From Flavobacterium pectinovorum (GTDB taxonomy: Bacteria > Bacteroidota > Bacteroidia > Flavobacteriales > Flavobacteriaceae), in the NCBI RefSeq assembly GCF_900142715.1, contig NZ_FRBX01000005.1, positions 248,001 through 312,000 of the forward strand: a stretch of 64,000 nucleotides of DNA. Direction: 5' to 3'. Shown piece after piece: positions 17,930 through 27,900 of the stretch. The notes under the pieces were generated by a model. It saw only the letters and a list, made by a program, of their open reading frames with translations. It was not told the DNA's origin and did no database searches. Position numbers and translations under genes: made by a program. Numbering within the stretch: position 1 is the stretch's first letter; the number at the start of each line of letters is the position of its first letter.

Positions 17930-19318
17930 ATGAAATTAACAATTACAATCGGACTTCTTTTAATTGGTCATCTTACATTTGGACAAGACAGAATTCAAAA
18001 AATTGACAGTTTACTCAATTCTCTTTATTCAAAAGAGAAAATCAATGGAAATTTTCTACTTGCAGAAAAAGGGAAAGTTATTTATAGCCATAGTTTTGGA
18101 CTTGCAAACGAAACAACAAAAGATAAATTAAACGAAAATTCAATTTTTGAATTGGCATCTTGTTCAAAGCAGTTCACAGCTATGGGGATAATGATACTTA
18201 AAGAAAAAGGGAAGTTGAATTTGGACGATGACATCAGAAAATACTTACCCGAACTTTCATTTTATAAAGGTATAACTATAATAAACTTATTAAATCATAC
18301 TGGAGGTCTACCAGACTATATGCAGCTTATGGATAGTTTATTTGACAAATCTAAAATTGCCACTAACAAAGACATTATTAATATATTTAGTAAACATCAA
18401 CCAAAAATAGTATTTGAGCCAAATACTAAATGGGAATATAGCAACACGGGCTATGCACTATTGGCATCAATAATTGAGAAAGCATCGGGTTTGACATACG
18501 GTGACTATCTAAAAACAGCTATTTTCCAACCGTTGAAAATGAAAAATACCTTTGTGTACACTCGTAGATTATCGCCAAAGAAAATTGACAATTATGCTTT
18601 TGGTTATGTTTACTCAGATAGTTTGAAAAAATATGTTTTACCAGACGAATTGAAAGAAACTAAAATGGTTATTTGGCTTGATGGTATTGTTGGAGACGGA
18701 ACAGTTAATTCAACTATAAAGGATTTATGGATTTGGGATAGAGCATTATATGCCAATAAATTACTCACAAAAGAGGGAATGAAAGCAGTTTTTGAAGTAG
18801 CAACTTTGAAAGACGGATCTAAAAGGAATTATGGTTTTGGTTGGGGAATTGAAGAAAATGCTGATTTTGGAAAAATTGCAAACCATAGTGGTGGTTGGCC
18901 AGGTTATGTAACTTTTATCGAAAGACATATTACAAATGATAAAACAATAATAATACTTCAAAATCACAATAACGTTTCAATTCCTTCAAAATCAATTAGA
19001 AGTATTCTATATAATAAACCATTGCCTGTGCAAAAAATCAGAAAAGAAATTATTATTACAACTGAACAACTTCAAAAGTTTGTTGGGACTTATGAAGTTG
19101 AAAAAGATTTTGAAATCAAAATTTCATTAGATAAAGACCAACTATTTTCACAATTGACAGGACAAAATGCGTTCCCGATATTTGCAGAAAGTGAAATGTT
19201 ATTTTCCTTTAAAGTAGTAGATGCGCAAATTCAGTTTGAAAAGAACGAAAAAGGAGAAATTTCAAATTTGTTTTTATTACAGAATGGAAATAAGATAGAA
19301 GCAAAACGGACGAAATAA
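17930..19318 (+). CDS. Serine hydrolase, class C beta-lactamase family
   Basis: 462 aa. Signal peptide 1-19 (ends FGQ). The penicillin-binding/class C fold is shown by the catalytic SxxK motif S77-C-S-K80 in ELASCSKQFTAMG, the YxN motif Y170-S-N172 and HSGG near residue 315 (the KTG-equivalent motif). A C-terminal domain of about 90 residues (from about 372, TTEQLQKFVGTYE) is the lipocalin-like DUF3471-type extension found in peptidases of this group. Probably a periplasmic D-amino acid or peptide esterase/peptidase rather than a resistance enzyme. The gene stands alone, flanked by inverted GTTGGTGGCA/TGCCACCAAC and followed by a repeat shared with 63246-63293, which suggests a mobile cassette. 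Confidence 0.85.
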   Translation: MKLTITIGLLLIGHLTFGQDRIQKIDSLLNSLYSKEKINGNFLLAEKGKVIYSHSFGLANETTKDKLNENSIFELASCSKQFTAMGIMILKEKGKLNLDDDIRKYLPELSFYKGITIINLLNHTGGLPDYMQLMDSLFDKSKIATNKDIINIFSKHQPKIVFEPNTKWEYSNTGYALLASIIEKASGLTYGDYLKTAIFQPLKMKNTFVYTRRLSPKKIDNYAFGYVYSDSLKKYVLPDELKETKMVIWLDGIVGDGTVNSTIKDLWIWDRALYANKLLTKEGMKAVFEVATLKDGSKRNYGFGWGIEENADFGKIANHSGGWPGYVTFIERHITNDKTIIILQNHNNVSIPSKSIRSILYNKPLPVQKIRKEIIITTEQLQKFVGTYEVEKDFEIKISLDKDQLFSQLTGQNAFPIFAESEMLFSFKVVDAQIQFEKNEKGEISNLFLLQNGNKIEAKRTK

Positions 19319-19345
19319 AAACTGCCACCAACACACGCTACAAGC

Positions 19346-19393
19346 AATTTGGGCATTAGGCTTAATTTGAAATTGGTTTTGTAGCTGAGATGA
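19346..19393. repeat. 48-bp cassette-end repeat, copy A
   Basis: Aligns without gaps to 63246-63293 (37 of 48 identical), sharing GGCTTAAT and TTGGTTTTG. Both copies follow the stop of an orphan gene and are preceded by CTGCCA(CC)AACA-like bases. This copy encodes the last residues of the GIY-YIG gene on the other strand. Confidence 0.55.
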
Positions 19394-19592
19394 TTTTTTC
19401 TCTTTTTATTGCTTCAGATTTAGAATTAAAAAACTCAACGTGAATTACTTCCCAAGGTCTAAATTTTAAAGTATAACCTTTTGTTTCAAGAACATTATGA
19501 GATTTAAATCTTTCAATTAAATTAGAAGTGTAACCTGTATAGTTTTTATTGAATTTTTCAGAAAAGAGAATATAAACAACAAATTCTTCCAT
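19362..19592 (-). CDS. GIY-YIG superfamily nuclease, altered C-terminus
   Basis: 76 aa from the ATG at 19592 (MEEFVVYILFSEK). An upstream ATG at 19634 would read through the tRNA terminator and is unlikely. The start VVYILFS...NYTGYTSNLIERFKSHN is the GIY-YIG core with its catalytic Tyr and Arg. Small single-domain proteins of this UPF0213/YhbQ-like type are common in Bacteroidota and their substrate is unknown. The usual ending after REK (KSG..GR-like) is replaced by ISATKPISN. Those codons lie in the 48-bp repeat at 19346-19393, so the native 3' end was probably lost to an insertion. A ruined copy of the 5' part is at 17481-17630. Confidence 0.75.
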   Translation of the reverse strand: MEEFVVYILFSEKFNKNYTGYTSNLIERFKSHNVLETKGYTLKFRPWEVIHVEFFNSKSEAIKREKIISATKPISN

Positions 19593-19612
19593 AATACAAA
19601 GTGCTATAAACG

Positions 19613-19646
19613 AAAAAAACACCATCTTTTTCAAGTGGTGTTTTTA
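19613..19646 (-). terminator. Terminator of the tRNA-fMet transcript
   Basis: On the - strand AAAAACACCA, an 11-base loop and TGGTGTTTTTTT form a 10-bp stem with a T-tract, starting 7 bases after the tRNA 3' end. The same hairpin is copied at about 17590-17620. Confidence 0.8.
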
Positions 19647-19652
19647 TCTTAG

Positions 19653-19725
19653 TAGCGGGAACAGGACTCGAACCTGTGACCTTCGGGTTATGAGCCCGAC
19701 GAGCTGCCTACTGCTCTATCCCGCG
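19653..19725 (-). tRNA. Initiator tRNA-fMet (CAT)
   Basis: 73 bases from C1 (19725) to the discriminator A73 (19653), without an encoded CCA. The anticodon loop CTCATAA gives CAT. Two initiator signs are visible: the first pair is a C1/T72 mismatch, and the anticodon stem has three consecutive G-C pairs (GGG/CCC) next to the loop. The TTCGAGT T-loop is canonical. It lies between a promoter (19738-19767) and a terminator (19613-19646). Confidence 0.95.
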
Positions 19726-19737
19726 ATGTTTCGGGTG

Positions 19738-19767
19738 CAAAGATAAGCAGTATATACGGTTATCCAA
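19738..19767 (-). promoter_or_regulatory. Promoter of tRNA-fMet
   Basis: On the - strand TTG (19767-19765), 19 bases, then TATCTTTG (19745-19738) match the Bacteroidota sigma-A consensus TTG...TAnnTTTG. The following GCACCCG is also found at the tRNA-Glu promoter and probably holds the start site, about 5-8 bases before the mature tRNA end. Confidence 0.8.
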
Positions 19768-19850
19768 AGAAAAATTGAAAATATTTTTTAAGTACCATTG
19801 AATTTAATAACTTGTTAATATACAGCTGTTTGTGTGTTTTTTAAAGTGAT

Positions 19851-20387
19851 TTAAGAGGCAGAGTTAATTTTATGATTTAATAATTCTTGGTATGGATTGC
19901 CTTTTAAGCCTAATAAAAAACCAAAAGCAGGTTCGGTTTTGTAACCTTTTTGTTTGAGTTTAATAATTTCTAATCTGAAATCTTCACCTTTAGACTGCAA
20001 AATCTTATGTTCTATAATCATATGTTTATAACCATTTTGATTTTTGACGGGAATATTTTGTCCAAAGATTTCAATTTCAAAGCGCTCTATTTTAAAATTT
20101 GCAACGACTGTTTCTTCATTGTCGATTATTGGTTCTCTGATTGTGAATTCATTTTTATTTCCAAAAAAAGACTTAAGTTTTTCAATAAAGTATTCCTTGT
20201 TTTTACAATAACAAATAATATCGAGATCACTGTTTTCAATATCAATATTTATTGGAATGGTTCCAACTAAAATGGGGTCAAATTCGGCAATGTTTGCTAA
20301 GACTTTGTATTCTGACAGTATTTTATAAGCCAGAACCTGTTTTTGATTCCCATTTTTTAAATATTCTATCTTAGTAAAGTCTGTCAT
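19851..20387 (-). CDS. DUF4269 nucleotidyltransferase-like protein
   Basis: 178 aa, cytosolic. It carries the DUF4269 signature DPILVGTIPINIDIENSDLDI: a GT..I motif followed by SDLD, matching the G-S and DxD elements of the nucleotidyltransferase fold. The end shows GYKTEPAFGFLLGLKGNPY. Substrate and reaction are unknown. Its ATG overlaps the stop of the glycosyltransferase upstream by one base (TAATG), so the two are translationally coupled. Confidence 0.85.
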   Translation of the reverse strand: MTDFTKIEYLKNGNQKQVLAYKILSEYKVLANIAEFDPILVGTIPINIDIENSDLDIICYCKNKEYFIEKLKSFFGNKNEFTIREPIIDNEETVVANFKIERFEIEIFGQNIPVKNQNGYKHMIIEHKILQSKGEDFRLEIIKLKQKGYKTEPAFGFLLGLKGNPYQELLNHKINSAS

Positions 20388-21913
20388 TATTTACTATAAT
20401 TTTTTTCTTCTTTAATTTCTTGTTCTATTCTTTTATTAATGTTGACCTTAGCATTGGTGAAAACAAAAATTGTGGTTTTGTATTCACGGGCGTTTGGATT
20501 AGTAATTTCGCCTGTAATTTTTGAATTTTCAAAATAAGGACTTGTTTCTTTAAACTCGGTATTGTTTTCCTCAAATTCCTTAATTCTGATTAGGTTTTTA
20601 TATTGTACATCAAGATTAAACCAGTTTACATAATCGGCATTAAAAGAAACAGCTTTAATTCTCTTTTTTGTATAATAATTAATCGCGCCAGCCTGACCAT
20701 AATTGTCACAAAGTACCAGGGTTTTCGCGGGATTTGGAAGTTTGGCATAAATAGAATCTGTTTTGCGGGCAAGTTCTTTCCAGCCTAACATATCGGCAAA
20801 ATCTTGTGGCAATTTATGATCTTTTCCATCTTCCCAGCGAAGCATTCCCAGTTTTTTATATTTCTCCGGATGTCCAACTATATATTCCGGACTTTTATTG
20901 GGAAAAGCCAAATTGTACATCGGAATAAACAACAGTAACGGAATCAGGATAAATACGGGCTGTAAATAACGTTTCCAGCCTGTTTTTAGAATTTCGGAAA
21001 GAAAAACAGATCCAAAGGCAATATAAATTGGATATAAACCAATTGCATAATAAGCTTTTGCCTTAAAGTATAAAAAGACCGCCAGTGTGAAAATAATTGA
21101 CGCAAAGAAAAATTTATATTTTTTAAAAGGTTTGAAGAATAACAAAGAATATAACGATGAAAAAATCACTAATAATGCACCAATAAAAAATAATAATTGT
21201 TCTTTAAGAAATCCTAAACGATCGACATTGATCAATTGTGTCTCGGCCAATTCTTTCATGTGATGCACAATAGGGAAATGATTGTTGTATTGCCATAAGA
21301 GATTCGGCAGAATTAATATCAATCCTAAAATCAAGGCTAAATAAAGCTTTTTTTCGGTCAATATTTTTCTTTGTTCAGAGAGTAATAATGCCGGAAAAAG
21401 ACCAATAAGAAGAAAAAGAATGTTGTATTTATTTAAAAAACCAAAAGCAAAAATGACAGCACCAATATAAAACCATTTTTTTTCCTCGGTTGTGATATAT
21501 TGAATAACAACATAATAAAAAGCTGTCCAACACAAAACATCTAGTGAATTGGGCTGATAAAGCATATTAATTCGCAACAATGATGAAAACACAATACAAG
21601 TTGCGCCTAAAAGTAAAGCGTATAAATTTCCTTTAAGAACTTCAATAGTTTTCCATACTACTATGAGTGTTAAAACTCCAAAAAGGGCAGGGAAGAATTT
21701 GACCCAAAAAACAGAATTTCCAAGCAAAAAAATAAGATACGAAAACCAGGAAGTTACTGGTGGAACCGACAAATAACCCCATGCTAAATGATGTGCCTGA
21801 TCGAGATGTAGGTATTCGTCACGCTGTAAATCATATTCAGGGCTTAGTAATATATATTGTAAAGCAAATTTTAAAATTATAAATCCGATTAAAATTATGG
21901 TTTTTTTGGTCAT
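20387..21913 (-). CDS. GT39/ArnT-like membrane glycosyltransferase
   Basis: 508 aa. Multiple membrane helices span residues about 1-350, followed by a soluble domain of about 150 residues. The first external loop has the acidic RDEYLHLDQAHHLAWGY motif typical of the GT39 (PMT/ArnT-like, DUF-GT83) family, in which the Asp/Glu in this loop is catalytic. Such enzymes move a sugar from a polyprenyl-phosphate donor to an acceptor on the periplasmic side. Acceptor unknown. It forms a two-gene unit with DUF4269. Confidence 0.85.
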   Translation of the reverse strand: MTKKTIILIGFIILKFALQYILLSPEYDLQRDEYLHLDQAHHLAWGYLSVPPVTSWFSYLIFLLGNSVFWVKFFPALFGVLTLIVVWKTIEVLKGNLYALLLGATCIVFSSLLRINMLYQPNSLDVLCWTAFYYVVIQYITTEEKKWFYIGAVIFAFGFLNKYNILFLLIGLFPALLLSEQRKILTEKKLYLALILGLILILPNLLWQYNNHFPIVHHMKELAETQLINVDRLGFLKEQLLFFIGALLVIFSSLYSLLFFKPFKKYKFFFASIIFTLAVFLYFKAKAYYAIGLYPIYIAFGSVFLSEILKTGWKRYLQPVFILIPLLLFIPMYNLAFPNKSPEYIVGHPEKYKKLGMLRWEDGKDHKLPQDFADMLGWKELARKTDSIYAKLPNPAKTLVLCDNYGQAGAINYYTKKRIKAVSFNADYVNWFNLDVQYKNLIRIKEFEENNTEFKETSPYFENSKITGEITNPNAREYKTTIFVFTNAKVNINKRIEQEIKEEKNYSK

Positions 21914-22058
21914 TGAGCGTTTGGTTTTTATGACTAAAGTTTTTGTTTTTAATTTCTTTAGCTAATATATAATTTATTTTAAACCGAAACTAAAACCAGA
22001 ATTTTACACGAATAAATCAAACAAATTAGATGCTTTGTAATTGTACTAAATGTAAGTT

Positions 22059-23363
22059 CTACATCATTTTTCCTTCTTTCGCATATTCTTTTTTAATTCC
22101 CTGAAGCAAGTGATCAAGGTTGATACTTTCGTTCTCATCTTCTAATGTTCTCAAACAGGCATATTGAATGATATTGACAATATTAGCACCGGTAATGTCA
22201 TATTTTTTTGAAATCTCACTAAGATTTACATCTTCAGCAATTCTAATTCCTTTTGGTAAATTATTTTGCCAAAGTTTTAAGCGTTCGCTATAAGAAGGTA
22301 CTTCAAACTCAATAATAGATTGAAATCTTCGGGTGAAAGCGGTATCAATATTTGTTTTAAAATTAGAAGCCAAAATTACCAATCCGGGATGATTTTCAAT
22401 ACGCTGCAGCAAATACGAAACTTCCTGGTTAGCGTATTTATCGTGCGCATCCCTAACATTTGTTCTTTTTCCGAAAACGGCGTCAGCTTCATCAAAAAAG
22501 AGAATCCATTCTTTATCAGCTGCTTTGTCAAAAAGAGAAGAAAGATTTTTTTCGGTTTCACCAATGTATTTTGAAATCACCGTAGATAAATCAATTCGGT
22601 ATACATCTCTTTTGGTGTATTTTCCAAGTAGGGAAGCCGTAAGTGTTTTCCCGGTTCCCGGCGCACCGTGAAACATAACCCTGAAACCTGGTTTTATCTT
22701 GGCTTTCATATCCCATTCGTGAAGTAAAATCTCGTTGAATTTGAGCCAGGTTTCTATTTCCTTAATTTGGTTTAAAGTGGAGGAATTAAGTACCAGATCT
22801 TCCCATTCTAATTGGGTTTCGATTAATTGGGCAGGAAAAATGCTGCTAAGCTGAGGTTTTAAAATTTTTCCGGTTATGAATTTTTCGATGTATTCGTCTT
22901 CTAAAATTAGCAAGCCACTTAATTTGGGTTCACCATATGGAACAGTTTCTATTTTGATAATTCTTTTTTGATACAAAAAGGACTCATTGTGTAAGTAATT
23001 GTAGAACGAAATCCGGTCATCTAAATCATTTCCTGCAATTAAAAATTGTGCCGTTTCACCTGTTGGTAAAATTCCACGATGGTTTTTCGTTTTAATTCCA
23101 CCAAACTCGGGTAATTCGCCACCGTTAGGTAAATAATCGGCAATAATCGAACTTAAAAAATCAGGTTTAATATGCGGAATAAGTGCCAAAACCAGTAAAA
23201 GAATATCCATTTCATTCAGGTTATTTTCGATAATAAATTCGCTGATAAATCCATCAGAATCCTGTTGTATTAAAACGGGTTTTTCCATAGGACTTTCTGC
23301 TTGAAAAAGTTGGTCAAGCTGAAATACGAATTGGTTTTTTAAGTGGGTGATTACGTTTTCCAT
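22059..23363 (-). CDS. eCIS AAA+ ATPase (Afp15/Pvc15-like)
   Basis: 434 aa. A roughly 220-residue N-terminal domain precedes a single AAA+ module with Walker A GAPGTGKT (233-240), pore-loop-like SKYIGETEKN, Walker B ILFFDEAD (287-294), sensor-1 SN (333-334) and arginine fingers TRRF (343-347). An ATPase of this form is a fixed member of extracellular contractile injection loci (Afp15, Pvc15). There it is required for normal particle assembly or effector loading, not for re-energising a contracted sheath. It is the last gene of the operon, 3 bases after the peptidoglycan hydrolase. Acts in the cytosol. Confidence 0.92.
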   Translation of the reverse strand: MENVITHLKNQFVFQLDQLFQAESPMEKPVLIQQDSDGFISEFIIENNLNEMDILLLVLALIPHIKPDFLSSIIADYLPNGGELPEFGGIKTKNHRGILPTGETAQFLIAGNDLDDRISFYNYLHNESFLYQKRIIKIETVPYGEPKLSGLLILEDEYIEKFITGKILKPQLSSIFPAQLIETQLEWEDLVLNSSTLNQIKEIETWLKFNEILLHEWDMKAKIKPGFRVMFHGAPGTGKTLTASLLGKYTKRDVYRIDLSTVISKYIGETEKNLSSLFDKAADKEWILFFDEADAVFGKRTNVRDAHDKYANQEVSYLLQRIENHPGLVILASNFKTNIDTAFTRRFQSIIEFEVPSYSERLKLWQNNLPKGIRIAEDVNLSEISKKYDITGANIVNIIQYACLRTLEDENESINLDHLLQGIKKEYAKEGKMM

Positions 23364-23366
23364 CTT

Positions 23367-24188
23367 TTATGCGACTAAAGATTCGATTGAGAAAAAATCA
23401 ATTTTTGATTGTTTGTAATTTCTGATTCTGTTCATTACAGCATTTCCGTTATGCGAACCGTCACTATTAGTATTACCTTCAATTGTTTCAATTAAATCGC
23501 CGTTAACAGCAGTTACAATTCCTGTATGAAACCAGTCATTTGTTGTTTTTTGAATCAGAAATATATCTGCAGGTTTTATCAAAGCCGGATTGGTTCTTGC
23601 CGTTTGAAAACGAGTTACTATTTTTTTCTGAATTCCGGTTACGCCAACAGTATCACAGCTATAAGTTAAAGGCATCAGGGTTTTGAAATTTTTTCCCTGA
23701 ACAGAAGCCGCCTGATCAATTATCGCCTGAACAAACCCCATGCACCAAAACCATTCAGATCCTTCATGACCATCCATATAACTTCGCACCCACGGACCCG
23801 TATTGCTTTGGTTGTTGATGACAAGTTCGAAAGGGTGATTTTTAAGATGGTTTTTGGCTGTATTCAGTACTAATTCTCTCAAATTATTGCCTGATACTGA
23901 ATTTTCAAAAGCATTTTTAAGAGGAGATACAAGTTTGTCAAAAACTTTTTGATCTACAATTCCGTTTTGCGATAGGTTGTTAACTCTTTGAAAATTAAGG
24001 ACTGCTTTTTCTGTCGCCGGACCAAAATCACCATCAATTCCGGTTGCGGTTCCTGATTCTGGATTTTGTATAGCAAATAAATTTAGCCAGGACTGAATTT
24101 TTTCAACGTCTTTTTTGTTGTTATTCACTCCTTTTTTTTGTTGTGTTGCTTTTATAAGCAGCTCTTTTTGGTAGGATGTTTTTTGCAT
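23367..24188 (-). CDS. Peptidoglycan-binding and CHAP/NlpC-like hydrolase
   Basis: 273 aa, no signal peptide. Residues about 25-87 are a PG_binding_1 domain (IDGDFGPATEKAVLNFQ). Residues about 105-270 form a papain-like amidase domain with Cys149 in the WCMGFVQ helix, His221 in WFHTGIV and Glu237/Asn239 in IEGNTN as the probable catalytic set. Such enzymes cut the peptides of cell walls. Lacking an export signal, it must be loaded in the particle, work after cell lysis, or help release particles from the producer. It sits between the effector/immunity genes and the ATPase within the eCIS operon. Confidence 0.8.
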   Translation of the reverse strand: MQKTSYQKELLIKATQQKKGVNNNKKDVEKIQSWLNLFAIQNPESGTATGIDGDFGPATEKAVLNFQRVNNLSQNGIVDQKVFDKLVSPLKNAFENSVSGNNLRELVLNTAKNHLKNHPFELVINNQSNTGPWVRSYMDGHEGSEWFWCMGFVQAIIDQAASVQGKNFKTLMPLTYSCDTVGVTGIQKKIVTRFQTARTNPALIKPADIFLIQKTTNDWFHTGIVTAVNGDLIETIEGNTNSDGSHNGNAVMNRIRNYKQSKIDFFSIESLVA

Positions 24189-24281
24189 GACTTAAGGTTT
24201 TTAGTTAATAAATATTATTTATGGTTTTTTAAGATGAGTGATTCCTTTTCAATATTTATGAAATAGTTTTAAGCGATTTTA

Positions 24282-24935
24282 TTACTCGTACATCTTAGAA
24301 TTTTTAATGAATTTATCCAATTCTGGACGGTCGATAAAGCTGTAGTCAAATTTATCTTTATTGATAATTTCTCTAACTATTTTATTATTATATGGTTTTA
24401 GTTTGAATATAGCATTGAGTATTGAAGCGTTGAAAGCCAAATCATTTTTTTTGTATTTTTTCAAAATTTCAGAAATGATTTCTTCGACCTGATTTTTATA
24501 TTCCTGATCTTTCAATGCTATTTCTACCAATCCATTTATAATGATAACCTTGTCTTCCCAAGTTTGTTCATTCTTAAGAAAAACTTCCAATTGTTTTATT
24601 GCTTCACCACCAATTTGTTTAATCACATTTGGTAATTCAATACGATACCAAAATGCTTCCTGATTTTTTTTTTCTATTAATGAATTTAAAAGAGTTTCAA
24701 TTGATTCTTTTGAATGTAATTGTCCCAAAGCCCTCCATGCATGCATAGGAGCAAATTGCTCCATTGAAGCTCCAGTTGTAATGACACTTAGATCTGATGA
24801 GGCAATGATTTGTATAAGTGTTTTGGCATCGGTTTTTTTTAGATCCAGCTCTTTGATATAATCAGGCCAGATTTTATCAAAGGACGTTATGCCAAATTCA
24901 CTTAGTTTATTTAATAATATATCTGATTTTTTCAT
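24282..24935 (-). CDS. HEAT-like helical protein, candidate immunity to the DUF4157 nuclease
   Basis: 217 aa from the ATG at 24935 (MKKSDILLNKL). An ATG at 24986 would overlap the previous gene and gives an odd hydrophobic leader. The protein is a series of helical pairs of about 30-40 residues (for example MHAWRALGQLHSKESIETLLNSL, then LPNVIKQIGGEAIKQLEVFL) typical of HEAT-type repeats. It begins 13 bases after the stop of the 1331-aa effector. Small HEAT-like proteins of this kind often serve as immunity proteins. The role is inferred from its position. It is preceded by no terminator and shares the operon. Confidence 0.65.
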   Translation of the reverse strand: MKKSDILLNKLSEFGITSFDKIWPDYIKELDLKKTDAKTLIQIIASSDLSVITTGASMEQFAPMHAWRALGQLHSKESIETLLNSLIEKKNQEAFWYRIELPNVIKQIGGEAIKQLEVFLKNEQTWEDKVIIINGLVEIALKDQEYKNQVEEIISEILKKYKKNDLAFNASILNAIFKLKPYNNKIVREIINKDKFDYSFIDRPELDKFIKNSKMYE

Positions 24936-24948
24936 AATTACTGAATTT

Positions 24949-27900
24949 TTAGGTTGCATTAGGATTAACATAATAATTATTTCCAACCCGTGTTATTTTT
25001 TTACTAGTTGTTAAAATTTGAAGTTTTTCCCTTGTTTTATTTACACTTTTGCCAATATCAGCAGCGAGGGTTGTATAATTTGTGTAACCTGTTTTTTTGT
25101 ATGTTACACCGTCTTCAACGGTTGTTATTGCGCTTGTATTACCTTTAAGACGCTCGATAATTAATTCACCAATATCGGTAATTCTTCCAATATCCGGAAA
25201 AGTAGGGGCTTGTGCATTTGCATTTCCGATAGAGGTTTTTGAGCCATCATCATTTATTTTGTTAATTGGTCCTGTTATTGATTTGGCAACATAAAATCCT
25301 ATTGCTTTTTTTACTTGATCAATTGTAGGATCAGTAATACCAGGCAGGGCATCTGCAGCACTTTTATCGTTTTCATGGTATTGGACTGTCATGTCATATT
25401 CAAGTTTACTTGTTTTATTATCGCTCGCAATTTTTTCTGGTACTTTCATTTGTTCATTCAAAGTTTTTAAGCCAAAAACAATATTAGAAGCATTCCATTT
25501 TCCAAATAAATGATGAGCTACAATATGTACACCCAAAGCAGTTGATTGAGGATGTTTTACACCTGTTTGTGCCACCCATTGATCAATCAGATTCTGACCG
25601 ACAATTACCGATCTGCTTCCGGTAGCAACACCTGGGCCAGCGACTGGTTTTTTACTCGTTAATGGATTTGCAATTACTCTCGAAGGTCTTCCGTCGCCAT
25701 CAGCAGTTGCGGCTATAACTGTAGGATCTGTCTTTTTTCTAGGAGTCTTCTTAACTCCGCCAGCTTTCTGTATGTAAGTATAATCCCAGGTTTCTCCTCC
25801 ATCAGCAACTGATGAAATCTCAATTACAGACGAATGGTCATTGTTTACTTTGTTTTTTATTGCCTGAGCTTCATCTACCGTAACTTCTCCCTCATCATTT
25901 TCTTTTTCTGTTTCACTATCAATTTCAGCTAAAGCTCCCGCAATTGGACCACTTGCAGCAGCTTCAGGTTCACCTCTTCCCATAACTCTATCCAACATCG
26001 CCATTCCCGTATCAACAGCTTTATTCACCAGCCAAGTAAGCGCCTCATCCACCATTTGCTGTACAGAAATAATCATTTCGCCAATTCTTGCTCCAATTCC
26101 TGTTAAGCCAACCTGATTGGCAAGGAAACCGATTACGACCGGCATGGCTTGTCCCATAGTTCTTTCCAGATAATTGGCTGCTGTTGTTACATTGCCTTTG
26201 GTTAAATCTGCGACACCGTTGACAAAAGAGTTAACGACTTCCAGCATTTCACGCAGGTATTTTATAAAACTTTGTATGGCGTTGAAGAAAGCTATTGCCC
26301 CGTTTATAATTGCCATGATTCCGGTTGGGTCTAACATGCTTAAAAGCTTGGCTGTTATGCGGTTTACGATGCGTTCCATCACGAAGTTTTTTACAGCGTC
26401 GAGAACGGTATTCCATAAATTACTGAGCTGTTCCTGAATTTTATCCCAAATAGCAGCCATTCCTCTTTCGTGAACATCTTTAATAAATGTCCAAATGCCT
26501 TCGAGCGTATTAATCATGCTTCTAATTCTGGCAACTCTTGCAGGTCCTATGCGTGGATGTGCCGCAAGTTTTTCCCAGATTTTTTCCATTGAGATATTCA
26601 ATACTTCCATTACCCAGGTAATAACACCTTTTAAAGTAAAATCAGTAAGTACAGGAATGTTGGCATCTTTTAATTCGCTCATCAGCCATCCCGTTACACC
26701 ATTGATTAAATGGGTAACAATATTGTCGAAGAACTGAATAAATCCTTGTTTCAGGGCTTTAAAGATATTTTTTAAGAAACCAATTGGGTCTTTTTTAATA
26801 TCGTCAATTGCTTCTAAAGCTCTGGTAATGATGTTTCCTATAAGATCAAATGGGAAATTCATGATTTGAAGAATCGCCATAATCACAATCCTGATGATTT
26901 CTGCCACAAAAGCAATCAGTCTGCCGATTGGTTCTCCGAATTTGTCGATAATTCTAATGAAAGCATCAAGGGGATTAATAAGATCGTTGATGGTAAACGA
27001 ATTCCAAAGATCTGTAAAGAGTTGAATAATTGAAGCAGGCGTCATGTTTAGAGTAGCAACAGCCGCTTCAATTTCGCCGGCAATTCTGGCTATTGCACCA
27101 GATTCAACCATTTGGGCGTATTGTTCTTCGCCGCCTTCCATCAAACTCATAAAACCTCTAATGAGATTTGGAACCGATCTTTCGACAGTTTCATTTGTAA
27201 ATGGATCACGCCCTATAATTACTTTTATCAAAGAATAACCTCTTACGGTTGCGGCTTGTGAAGACAGCCATCCTAACAATGAGTCTTTAACAAGTTCTAA
27301 TACTTTGAGAGCCACGCCAGAGGCAAAATCCCAAACACGTTGCAGGAATCCGCCCGCCTGAGCTGCAAGTGCTGTAAGATTATCAGCAATATTCATTAGG
27401 TTAGAAGGCTGAATAGCATCCCATGCCGAAGTTATAAGTCCGCGAAGTTCGCCTAATAAAGAATTAAAAGTTCCAACCTGAGTGTCAAGCCAGTCGGCAG
27501 TTTTTTGCAGCGTGCCTTTCTCGCGCATTTGCTCAAGCTCTGTTTGCTTGTCTATCAGTATTAAGAAATCTTCTAATATTTCTACTGTTGTTGCATTGAC
27601 TGCTTCATCGCGTAATGGATCGTATTTGATTATTTTTTTGATTAATGACCAGGCTTTGTTTTCAGCCAGTAGAGGTTCAGCAACACCAATCAAGGCTTCT
27701 TTGATCCAGGTAATTACCTGATCGACAAGCGAAGTTGCGAAAGTAGTTACCCGATGTACTAATTCATTAAATTTAGTTCTGGCAACATCTATGAAAGTTG
27801 TAACTGAAGATTCGTCCCAAGCATCTTTAACGAGTTTGAGTAACGCGTCCATACTGAGGCCCAATTCACTCAAACGATTGTTGACCCAATCAAAAACACG

